Shown here piece by piece: positions 22,616 through 34,712 of a stretch of 64,000 nucleotides of DNA. Under the pieces are notes generated by a model that did no database searches, was not told the DNA's origin, and was given only the letters and a program-made list of their open reading frames with translations. The stretch is from Setaria digitata (taxonomy: Eukaryota > Nematoda > Chromadorea > Rhabditida > Setariidae). The stretch is taken from NCBI GenBank assembly GCA_003640385.1, contig RCAB01000012.1, positions 431,986 through 495,985 of the forward strand, written 5' to 3'. The translations under genes were made by a program, and so were the position numbers. The stretch's first letter is position 1; each line of letters opens with the position of its first letter.

Positions 22616-25600
22616 ATGGCAGGTTTCTTAATGCGAAACGTTACATGCGATTATTATTTGGAAAAACCTAATGGCTTCAACAGACAATATCTTCATACTA
22701 CCGCCAAAGTACCAATTATACGAATGTTCGGCATTCTGGAGACAGGTATTCATAATTCACAAATTTAGCCGGCAGGTTCAGGATACAATCAGTAATGCTT
22801 TATTAAGTTAGAGAATTAGATCGTTCCAGAAATTATTGTTTCGTCGTTTTAACTATTTCCTTCTTTAAATTTTCAAATTATGTTTCACTGTTTCAAGATA
22901 TTTCATGTCTCTTTCATAACAGGTCAGAAATGCTGCGTCCATGTGCATGGTGTATTCCCATACATGATAATCCGAACAGGTGCACAGTTTACACCTGAAT
23001 TTGCTTCACTACTACGTAACAAAATTGGTGCAATTATTTCAAACTGTAATTCGCGACTTAAATTCAATGCTGACCTTGCTATCTATGATATCAGGTCAAT
23101 AACTGCTAGGTTAGTTTGACTTTCCCGGATTTCAAAACCGTCATATTTTTTCTGGTTCAGACTACTGCTGAAATCATGGATAAGGGCTAACCTAATGAAT
23201 AGTATTTGTGATTTCAACTAATTCCACTGTGTAACAAAATTATATTATATTCAAAATTCAGATCTTTGTACGGTTATTACAAGAATGATGAAAACTTTGT
23301 GCAGATTCTTTGTTACAGTCCTGTCCAGCTTAAAATGTAAGTTTGAAATTTGCAATTTTTACTGCCTCGATGTAGTTCCATATTCTATTATACGAAATAC
23401 TTTCAGTATTTGTTTATCACTTACTTTTGTGACTGCTGTAAATCTGGTTGGTATGGATCCATGGGCATATCCGTTTTTTTAACTTTTCTAAAGAAAATTT
23501 TCATTTCAGAAAAATCAGCAGAGAGTTTTTTCAGCTTGGCAGATGCTTTACAGAAAGAAGCACGAAGGAATTCAATATTTCAAGTGTATGAATCACATGT
23601 GCCCTACATTTTACAGTTCTTCATAGATCATTCTATATGTGGCATGGATCTAGTTAATTTCAGCTGCGTTAAGTTTCGTGTATCTCCGCTTCGAAATTTT
23701 AGCGGTTTATTTTTCTTTTATATTGTTTATATAAAAGATCCTCAGTTCCATTTACGAATCAGTTATCAATTTCTTTTCTTTTTTTTCCGAAGATTTCTTA
23801 TGTCTGTTAAAGGAAAAAATAACCAGCTTCGAAAATTNCGTCAGTTTCCGAAGATTTCTTATGTCTGTTAAAGGAAAAAATAACCAGCTTCGAAAATTTT
23901 TTCTTTTATGGCAAATTTTTAAAAAAAATGAAGTTATTTTTCAGACTTGTATTATCGAGATCTGACGGTCGAAAACATTGTTAACAAGTGAGATAATTTT
24001 ATTTTTGAAACAAATTGAGGTGACGATTTTTAAAGTCAGTAATCCTTTACCAAGTGTTGTGAAAAAAATTTATTTTATTTTTTTTAAACTTTAGCAGAAG
24101 TCATTTATGAATGACGAATTTTCTTTTATATCTCATGTCTCTTTTATAACAATAAATCTTTTTTTTTGAAATAACATTTATTCCTCTATGCATTGATATT
24201 AGTCCATTCATTTATACTAGTTTTCTTGTAGTATAGAGATCGTGTCACCATTGCTACCTACAACCACTGCGGACGTTGAATGTGATGCTTTGGCGAAAAA
24301 TATTATCAATGATTTTCTGCACTCGACTTCAGGTTAAATCTCTACTAGTATTAAATAAAAGAAATGAGAAAGTAAAATTTCTTTCTACAGAAGCTTCAGT
24401 TTTTCTTAATTTCATAGCTTTTTATGACAGTTTTTAGCCATTTATTAGACTTATTGGTGGACTTTTTATTTCAGTTTAACTTGCGACTTGTTTAGGGATT
24501 TCTTACAATCGGGGACTAAATTATATATGGCAAGACGAAAAGCGACGCTATGGAAAAATGGATGAGGAAATGGTTGGCCAGTCAATACAAAGTAGTTTTC
24601 GGGACTTGTTATGTTTTTGGTTATAAAAAAAAAAAATATCGTGAGATTCGCTGTACAAAATCTAGTAAGAAGATTGGAGCTACTAGGAGTATGCATTCTT
24701 TTTTGAAGAATTTAATTTTTTTGTAACTATGACTTTTTTTACCAATTGAGTTAATGGAAGAGTTACCCGACCCAATCCCCAAACTGATCAATGTGATTTT
24801 ATCATTTATTATTTTTTTTATCCTCCTGTTTTCTTTTTATGTACGAAGAGGAATTCTTTACTTTCCATAGAACTTTCGAGGCTGTTGTCAATTGCATACG
24901 TTAAAAAATAATTACTTAAAAGCAAAACGAGATGTAATTAATGCCGCATTTCTTGAATTTTAAGGAGAAAATGGACTGTTTGCTTTTTTCAGTAGTAAAA
25001 GTTTTTAGAAGAAAGAATATTTGCTCATACGGAAAAAGAATTGGATTATTTTCGACGTCTTCGAGTTTTTTTGGAGGGCACTGCTCCTACTTTCTCTCTT
25101 GGTAGTATGGGGAGCAGCGTTTTCCAGACTGCATTAAGTAAGGACATTTTCTGTCCTTCAGTTTTATCGAAATTTCACTTCTGTAAAGATTTTTCTCAGT
25201 AATTTTGCACCAGTTATAGGTGCTAGAAAATCTGGTAGAAGTGGTGTTTTTGGAAATGACTTTGACACAGGAGGAACTAACATATTTGACGAAGAACTGT
25301 TCCTAGAAACTGAGGATGAAATGGAAGAAATGATGGAAGATGATGAACAGGAGGTTATTTTACCAAGATTTTTTTGATTTGTGTAAAAAACTTTCACTAT
25401 TTGTCACCAGAAAATATAATAAGATCAGTCAATAATTGCAGGACATCGATTTGAGTCAAAAAGTTGACGAAGTTTGTGGTGCAGTTAGCTCTGCAGACGA
25501 TACAGGTAACAGCACAATACTTCTAAAGATTTTGCTCGTTTAGGCTTAAAAAGTTGTCATCGTTCTTGGTGCAGAATTGTTTCATCTTTTTTATCTCAAC

Positions 25601-28600
25601 ATTTAGGTTGAGAATATGGGTGAAATTATCTGGAAACTCTGTTTTTCTTATTTATATATTAATTTAGTGAATTTACCTTTTTATATAAGTTTTTTTTTCA
25701 ATTTATTTTTTAGGTGATGTTTGTCAGATACTGCATGTAAACATTTATTAACGTCTGTATTCTTGTTCTTAGTCGTATGGAAATCTTTATTCTTTATTTC
25801 ACATTTTGCTTACTTATTTCACCGTTTTATGGATCTGTCCTATATTTCCATCCGTTCTAGATGCAGTGCACATCGATCCTGACTTGGTTGAAGGAACTTC
25901 TGATGAAAGTGATAGTGATGGTGGAATTTTTCCGGATGCTTCTGCTGTCGAAAATTCACCTAAAGTTGGAAATTCTTCCCAGCAAAGTAGTCAGCAGGTA
26001 TGACTTGATGGAAGGTTTCCAAAATTCTTTAAACTAATTCTATGATTTAGATATGGTTGAGATTTATTAATTGTTTTGAACTTATTGTGATTATGCAAGT
26101 GATTAAATAAAAATTCAATTGAGAATGAAGTAGAAATTTAGTTGAGGAAGCATTCTTAGATAGAAAGAAGTTTTTGTCTAAATTCTTCTGGAATAGTTCA
26201 GTGGATTATCCAAATCAAATTCAAATTTTCCAGCAGGTGATCTTTTTTATTTTTTAGGCTTCCTAGTATTCCACGTTTTTTTTCTCTCTCATTTCGAAAT
26301 GTAAATTTCGAGACTATTCTCCACGAATAGCAAAACTGTTTTCAGTCAACTAATAGCAATGATTTATTTGAAAATCATGAAAGTATGACAGCATCAACTG
26401 CCCCAGTGCCTAATCCCGGCCAATCGGAAAATGGTTTGCGAAATTCGACTGCATCTCAACATTCACATCTCTCATTTTTATTCAATACTTCCTCACAGGC
26501 ATCTGTTTTTAACAGCACATCAAGAAAGTACGTATTTTCTTGGTCATAGTGATTCAGAGCAACGTTAGTGGTATCAGTAGAGATTTAAGCATTAATCTTC
26601 CAATTAGGCTAGATATTTTCAGACGAAGAAGTCACTTTTTGCACGAAGATGAATACTGTGAGGCAAATGAGGTAAGGATTCAAAGTGATCTTAGACATCT
26701 TTTTTTTTTTTAATATTCCTACTTCACATTACTGCACCACGATAGTTTCGGCTAGTTTCTCTGCTATGATGTTATCCAGGGAACTATCAACTGTGCGCAA
26801 AGCTATGAGGTGGATATAGAGAGTGCCTGGATTCCAAAGTGTCCTCAAAAATCTGTCCTTCAGGAAGAGTGAGCTTTTTTTTTGTAGTTAGTCCGTCGAG
26901 ACTTAAATTTCAATATTCTTTTTCGATTCTACTTTACTTTTATGCGATTTTTAGAAATTGATTGTGTCCATTCGCATCGGTATGTGTACTCAGAGAACAA
27001 TTTTAATTTTCAAATAAGCATTAGTGATGGAAGCTTAGCTTTTGTAATTCGATTGCAGTTTTGTATTTCGCATCGTCATGATTCGAGTAAATATTTTTCG
27101 AATTATGTTGATATACTTTTGCAGTTTAGTGACAATATTTTCAAAAAGTGAACGCTGGTTACGCCCTTCTAAACGACTACCCCTTCGAAAGAGGCTGAAT
27201 CAAGTGCGTAGCACTGGTGGTTTCTTTGTAGGTAATAGTTTGAACCATTTCGTTTTTTGAAACTACAACGAAAGTCTAAGCTCCGTAAAAACTGTAATTT
27301 GTGCATTTAATTGTATAGATATTACTTGATTCTGAGCCGTGAAAGGCATCATTATTTGATATATGTTGAATGAAATTGAGATAAAATATTCGTTGAGAAC
27401 ATAACTATCTGAACCGTGGAAAACTGCTTTTGCAAACTTGTGATTTCTTTAGGGGAATCAGTCGAAAGTGTTCCTCATCCACCAGGTCAAACAATTGCTG
27501 ACCAGTTTTACACCAGTTCCTTTACCGATCAGCTTAGCTTCATCAACGTAAATCTTTGGTCAAAGAGTTAGAAAAGGAAAATCTGGAAAAAAGGCCAGAA
27601 TCAGAACATTTGTTTTGTTTAGTTTTATATTATTAGATTAATGGAATAGAATGTTGTTTCAGTACGAAAATACAAGAGAAATACTAGAACAAACTTTAGT
27701 TATCCCGTCAGATACTCCATGGATGAAAGCTACACAAGAAGAAGGTGTTCAACATCTGTGCGTTATGTCCATGGAAATTCTAGCATTAACATCTCGAGGA
27801 ATGCCTGTACCGGATCCGCAGCATGATGAGGTGATTATTTTCAATAGGGCTTTTTTTCTTATTATTTCCTCGCGATATTTTTCTGGGAGTGTTTTTTAAT
27901 GTGAATTTCAGATTTTGGGAATATTTTATACAATCTCGACAGACATTTGCGCTCAAGATGAAGCAAGCGACGTGGAGGGTATTTTGTTGAACGCAAATAA
28001 TATGCTAATTGAACAGAATGAACTATATAACATCGTGGCCTCCGAGACTGACTTGTTTAATGCTTTTGTCAGTGTTATTCAAAGGTTTGTTGTTTCTGTT
28101 ATCCCTCTAATCATTTTCTTTTCTTTTTTTTTGAGACATTGTGTTGATCAGGACTCCTTTAAAAGTAAACATTATAAATTTATGGGGTATATATATTGAC
28201 TATTCGGAATTGCAGATATGATCCTGATATAGTTATTGGATATAACACTCAACGGTATTCTTGGGGTTACCTGATAGAAAGGTCGCTTATTATTGGTCGA
28301 AATTTGTTATCAGAACTTTCACGTGTTCCTATTGGTAGTCCTTATGTTTTTTAAAATTTGGGATTAAGTAAACAGTAAATTTTGAAAACCTCTATAATGC
28401 AAGCTTAATTCTTTAATACTTAGTTTTTTAAGAGAAGATACTTTGAGATACATGCCTTTAAAAATCACTCGGGTTGAAACGCCTGGAAAAACTTGTAGAG
28501 ATGGCAGTAAAAAGTGAAAGATAAAATAGTATGATAGTTTTAGACATCTCATGGAAGTTCTTTTGCGCTGCAGCTCTCTGTCGGTCAACCAAAAATCAAA

Positions 28601-31600
28601 AGAATTTACCACTGACAATGAAGTAGTTACACTTGGATAAAAGAAAATAATATAGGAATGTTCATCTTGCACTGCGCAGTTATGTCTTAATGCAGTAGCT
28701 TATCAAGTTTATGAGGTAAAATATGTTGCAGAAATCAGTGAATATTATCGCCCTGAACAACAAAAAAGGAACCGGTGGCTGAAAGAGTTGGATCCAACTC
28801 CAAGAGGTAGAATACTTATAAACGTTTGGCGTATCCTTCGGCATGAACTTGCACTAAGGTTAAATACTTTTCATCCCGTGTGAACTTTTGATTATCATTA
28901 AAGTTACTTCCGTTGATTTCGCATCTCATTGCTTATTACATACTTTTCCCTTTTATTTCATGCCTTCTTTTTTTCACCGAACTACGCAATGTAAAATCTT
29001 TTCCGAAAAAGTTAACCTTTCTGCATTATTAGGTTGATAGAAGATCGGTTTCCCATTGTTTAAATTTGCTGCTTTACATTAAATGTATTCCTGTTTTCAT
29101 ACATCATTTTAATCCTAGCTTCCTGGTAAATACTTTTTTTCATGGCAAATTATGAAAAAAAATCAAAGATTTTGAAGGTGAAGAGTATTGGTCATTAGAA
29201 GTTAAGGATATCAATTATAAGCGGTCAGAGAAAACAGTCTTTTTCAGAATTACACGAGATCCTTGTTTCTTTGATGTTGCTCTCATCACTTTTTAATGCA
29301 GCATAAAATAAAGAATAAACAAACTTATTCTTGCTTTATAAAAACATGCTGATTATTATGAAGAAGAATGCGTTTAAGACCAGTTAAAATGGTTTAAAAT
29401 TGAAGCTTAAAATGCAGTTGCTTTTGGATCGATATTATTTGATAAAAATGTTTGAAATTATGCATCTCTTTATTTTAGAAATTATACTATTTCAAATGTC
29501 GTCAAAAATGTTTTAAAGCGAAGATTTCCACAATATAGCTTTTCTACGCTCTCGGAATGGATTTTATCCTACGAGAAGGATCTGATGTAAATTTTTTTAA
29601 CATCTTTACATGCGGCATATTTTTATCAGATCAAAAAAAAAATTGTTTCCATCTTTCAGTTTTGAGAATGAAAGATTTATTTTTGTTCACTTAACAAATA
29701 AATAGTTTTTCAAATGCAATAATTCAAGGTTCATATTCACAGAGGATAGATAATGGGAGAGGCTATGTGGGAGGCCGAGTTAGACGCTAGTCTTAATAAG
29801 GAATATAATTAATAAAGTTCAGAGAATTAATTTTTTGAAATAATAGCATTCAGATGATTTTAAATAGTTTCCTATTTTTCCTCTAAATGTTATTTCGGTA
29901 TTTTGCAGTATCCTAGTTCTGAAATATATGAAGCTGTATTGTCAATTGAATCTTCGAATTCTTTTGCAACTGAATTTTTTTACGAGAACATCAGAAATGG
30001 CACGTCTTTATGGCATACAGGTATTGTTAACTATTTGCACAGGTAATAACATCGTAATTATGTACAATTGCAAACACACGATGAAATTTTGTGAATTTAG
30101 TTTAATGAAGTACTAACACGCGGTTCCCAGTTTCGAGTTGAATCAATGCTGTTGCGGCTCGCACGTCGGGAAAAATATATTGCTCCTAGTATCTCGCCTG
30201 CTCAGAGAGAAGCGTAAGTTTTATGATTTTTTTTTTTTTTTTTTTCTTTAAAATAACAGTAGCTTTCCATAAATATGTTGTTGGTTTCGTCAAATTTTTA
30301 ATTTTTTGGCTTCCCGAACTTTTCAATATCGATTTTTCTAGAATGTGCTCACCAGAGACGCTGCCACTAACTATGGAACCGGAATCAGGTTTCTATCGTG
30401 ATCCGGTTATTGTACTCGATTTTCAGTCACTTTATCCATCCATCATTATCGCTTACAACTATTGCTTCAGTACATGCTTGGGAAAAGTATCACATATTGA
30501 AAATATTTGCGGAACAGATAAAGTAATCGAATTTGGTGGTTTGGAATATAATTTTCCGGTTTGTTTGTGCTATCTTTTAACTGATTAATTTTTTAATTTT
30601 TAATTGGTCAGCTTTACTATCCTTCGTATTCTCTTACTGCTGCTCATTTTCTTCCTGCACCCTTCTTCTACCGTTTTATTCATTCCCTTAATTCCATAAA
30701 ACTTGCTCATTTTTCGTTTCTCTGTGTTACGATTCTCCTGACGAAAATGTTTAAGACAATGTTTAATTTAAAACATTTTAAAGACTACAATTAGATGTTA
30801 AAATTATTACATCAGGACTAGTTTGTCATTCATATTAGTCTTTCGAGAATCTTATTTAGATAGATGATATTATTTCGATGCTCAAAACTAATGGATTGCA
30901 CATATCACCTGCAGGAGCCATTTTTTGCCGGGATACTGTTCGGCGAGGTTATTTTTCTTCTCATTTTTATTTGACTCCAAGTTTGTTTTTTGAATTTTTA
31001 TCGCAGTCCTTACAACAATGCTTTCTTTTTCCTTTATTGACTATTTAAGGTTTAATGCCTATGATGCTTGAAGAAATTTTGAATACAAGAATAATGGTGA
31101 AGAAAGCTGCGAAAGAATTTAAAAAAGACCGAGTTCGTTAGGTTTTACCACTTTCTTTTATACGCCTTTTAATGTGGCCTTATTTTAGTTAGATCATTCC
31201 TTGTCTCTTTTCTTCGTCACACAATTTAAATTTTTAAAGAGATAAAAGTGAAGAAACAAAAGAAAAGTTTTAGCTGTTTTGTCATTGAATATAGAGGAAA
31301 TCGTTGATTGTCTGCAGTGGTATTTGTTATATCTGTTTGTCTCTTAAGTTTATTTGTTTCCACTGACGTTATTCACTATTAATGTGAAGGTAGGCATAAT
31401 TTTCAAAGCTTTGAAGAATTCCTCGAAACAATTTTTACTAAAAAAATATTCGACTTGCGGACATAGTCAATTCGGAATTTCGCAATTACTAAGGCAATTT
31501 TTATAAAATTGCGATTCCACAAGAGCAGATTTTTCCCGTAATTTATAGAATTGGTTTACAGCGATTAGGTCGTATACTGGAAGCACGACAAATGGCGTTA

Positions 31601-33814
31601 AAATTGATTGCGAACGTAACTTATGGTTATGCAGCCGCAAATTTCAGCGGTCGTATGCCATGTGTCGAGGTAGCTGATGCCATTGTGAGCAAGGTTGAGT
31701 TAAATTTTTTTTTTGATAGAAAGTCGCAAGCGACTGGAAATATTATAAATGCTTCTATCATTTATGGCATTTTAGGGAAGAGAAACCTTGGAGCAAGCTA
31801 TTAAATTGGTCAATGAAACAGCTTACGAAAATTCGCGGGTAATCTATGGTGACACTGACAGTATATTTGTGGTTTGTCCAGGTTTTCTTTATTTTGTTAT
31901 TTTAAGAATTATCCTAACAAATTTTTGTATACAGAGTTATGCCAGTATCATCTAGTCTCACGACACAGTGTTGAGAAGACTAATACTTAGATGATCTGTA
32001 TATAAAAAAAATTTTTTTCAGGTGCAACTCGTACCAAAGCTTTTGCCATTGGTAAAAAGATAGCTGATGATGTAACAAGAGCAAATCCAGATCCAGTGAA
32101 ACTGAAATTAGAAAAAATTATGCATCCACTCATTTTGGAATCGAAAAAACGATACGTAGGAATGAGTTATGAAAGTGTCGACGATGTGGAAGGTGTCTTT
32201 GATGCTAAAGGAATTGAGACGATTCGAAGGGATTCATGTCCGCTGGTTTCAAAAGTCAGTTTGTACCTCTTGTCAGAGTGGAAATGGAAATGATTTTTAC
32301 TGTTATTTCTCGCTAATTTAATAGCACTACTCCTAACCGGTTGAAATAGAAGTAAGTAGGAAGATATCCATTATATTTTCTCTCCTTCCTTGTATCTGTT
32401 TATTTTTATTTATATATTTAATCACATTTATTCAGTCACATAGTTCCTCACAGCTTTTATTCCAGCTTTTGGAAAAAGCTTTGCGTTTACTTTTTATCAA
32501 TGATGTGAATAGAATGGTACGCTATCTGGATATGCAGCTTTCTAATCTCTCACAACTTCCACTCTCTGACTTCATTTTTAGCCGTGAATACCGTAAATGG
32601 TATGCGGAAACTGCGACTGTAGCATCAAAATTTATAGCCGAGTAAGAATTACAAGCTGTTCTCTGTTTAATTTTAGGTGATTTGAAACACTATGTGCATG
32701 GCAAATCTATCATTTTTAATTTTTTTTTTTTCTTTTTTAGAAAACGAAAAGCTCTTTGTTCACGTTATGAGCCAGAAATTGGTGAACGAGTTTCCTACGT
32801 AATTGTTTGTGGTGAACCAAACAGCACCTTAATCTCTTGTGTCCGTGATCCACAAGAGTTTATTTTTGATAGTCGTTTAAAGCTCAATTTTGAATATTAT
32901 GTAAGACGCCAAGTACTGCCTACATTACACCGAGCTCTTGACTTCGTTCCAATAAAAATTGAATGGCATTGTCCCACAACTATTGGCTGCTACAAGTTCG
33001 TTTTTTACTTTTATTTATTGACTTTCGGGCTTTTATCGTGAAGATTTATACCCATTTTGTGAATTTCTTTATGTGGAGCGAGAAAATTGTGTTTTTGCAA
33101 GCTGAGATTAGGTTTTTGTGCATAGTAGAGCTGAGATTAAGTGTTTGTGCATAGTAGAAGTTGTTCAGGACATTTTTGAAAAAGATACTTTTTTCATACT
33201 CAACTTAGTCATTTAACTGATTTGGTAGATTTCTTGTAAGTACTCGTATATTTCATTTCTAGAGAAGACCATTTCAGATGTGGAGCACTGGGTGCACAAG
33301 TGTGGTGCAGAAAGTGTATTGTTGATCCTAAAGCTCTTTTATTTGCAGTATGTGATTGTCATCAGGAAAAGTACCTCCTTGCACAACTGAACGATAAATG
33401 CCGTAAATGTTTAGGTAAGTTTCAGCTTCCAAAAAAAAAAAAAAAACACTGGTCTCTTAGAAAGTAAATTCTTCTCAGGTGTCAGAATATAAAATCAGAA
33501 AGAAATTCTTAATAACACATAAATTATTTTTATTTTTTTATTGCTGAAGAAATATTCCAAATTATATTTTTTATCACTTTTTCTAATGTTGTTATACAAA
33601 TCTTTCAGCAATATAAATCTAAAATGTTAGATTTTTTATGCAAATTTCAGTGAATATCTACTTCAGTTTTTTTGCAGCCTTACGATCAATCAGGATCGAT
33701 TATGGAAAATGTATCAATATGAATTGTATCGTCAAACAAAAACGAGTTTTTTTAGATCGTTCGGCAACTGAACTTGCAATAAAAAGTCATTTTCTGACGC
33801 AAAAGAAACTTTAG
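22616..33814 (+). CDS. rev-3: REV3-like DNA polymerase zeta catalytic subunit
   Basis: B-family polymerase for translesion synthesis, acting with REV7 in the nucleus. Thirty-three exons: 22616-22745, 22923-23109, 23262-23336, 23510-23704, 23945-23987, 24232-24332, 24496-24572, 25002-25137, 25220-25353, 25442-25505, 25861-25997, 26346-26527, 26623-26671, 26780-26868, 27149-27231, 27453-27547, 27663-27830, 27912-28084, 28216-28334, 28732-28858, 29479-29586, 29909-30020, 30131-30213, 30342-30558, 30860-30947, 31050-31132, 31562-31693, 31776-31881, 32022-32254, 32466-32641, 32741-32995, 33263-33414, 33678-33814; about 1,415 residues. N-terminal block (GQKCCVHVHGVFPYM, YESHVPYILQFFID) and WQDEKRR match REV3. 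Polymerase motifs: DFQSLYPSIIIAYNYCFSTC (A), KLIANVTYGY..ANFSGRMP (B), YGDTDSIF (C). C-terminal CysB (C-x2-C..C-x4-C), the iron-sulfur site, is complete; CysA shows three of four cysteines. It is near yeast REV3 length and lacks the long vertebrate insert. The 23336/23510 join is one base out of phase. Confidence 0.93.
23784..23898. repeat. 54-bp direct duplication flanking an N
   Basis: Identical 54-bp copies at 23784-23837 and 23845-23898 (from TTTCCGAAGATTTC to CTTCGAAAATT), separated by N at 23838 and CGTCAG. Intronic in REV3. Same geometry as at 36609-36724, pointing to a scaffold join rather than biology. Confidence 0.9.
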
Positions 33815-34108
33815 CAGATTTATTAGAAATTTTTCGCCTATCAAAGGTAGTGCTTTTGAAGTAATATGTTCATCTTGTTTACAATATGTCTTCGAAATGT
33901 GTCTTGTGATTTTTTGATAATATTCGGTCCAAATAGTTTCCAGACTGGTTGTTGCTGATAAAACTAATTTAAAGTAACACAGAAAAAAATACAGGCTTAA
34001 TGACAAAGGAGCTTAAATTTGTGACAAATCTTAATTTAAAAATATAAGCTACCAGAATTTTTCTGTCATCTGCATACATGTCTCGATAGTAACGTAGATT
34101 TTTGGCCC

Positions 34109-34159
<51 letters not shown>

Positions 34160-34712
34160 TCATATTGTCCCCTCTCTGTTTAGGCTGATCTAACTAAAAA
34201 TAACCCCTTTGTAGCCTCGTAGCATTAAAAAATTTTTACTCTGCTGAAAGCTTGATAAATATTCTCCATATAGATGAACATGCAAGTTTTTCTGCTGCCT
34301 TTACGCTCAATCTTTTGTTTAGTTGTTTTTAAAATTTTCTCATTGTATTGCTTGTAAGATACTTTGTAAAGGCTTGTAGGCAACTTTTGTGTTTTATGGA
34401 CACATACGTGTCAAATTTTTCATTAATCAACGAGAATTATTTCAATTATTTATGTAATTTATTTTGCATCTTGTAAAATGCAAAGTATTTGAAGACATTA
34501 ATAAAAACTGATGAAATTCCTGTACACTTTTTTTTATTTTTTTATATTTTTTTACATCGATCCGGTTTTTTTTTCTGTTGAAATACTAAACAGAAGAAGG
34601 CACGGAAGCAAGGAATTTATTTCTAGGAAATATTAAGATGTGGATCAAGATGAAATGCAACTGATAAGCACAGATTCAGCCATATGAAAAGCTATGATAC
34701 AAAAACTTTCAG
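33815..34712. other. intergenic, REV3 to eIF4A-like gene
   Basis: No exon supported apart from the still missing first exon of the downstream gene. Contains the TA microsatellite at 34111-34157. Confidence 0.35.
34111..34157. repeat. (TA)n microsatellite
   Basis: About 23 uninterrupted TA dinucleotides. Confidence 0.95.

Noticed and set aside
23350..23509. Upstream extension of the REV3 exon at 23510
   Set aside because: Open in frame but aromatic-rich intron-like sequence, and a clear TTTCAG acceptor at 23504-23509 ends it.
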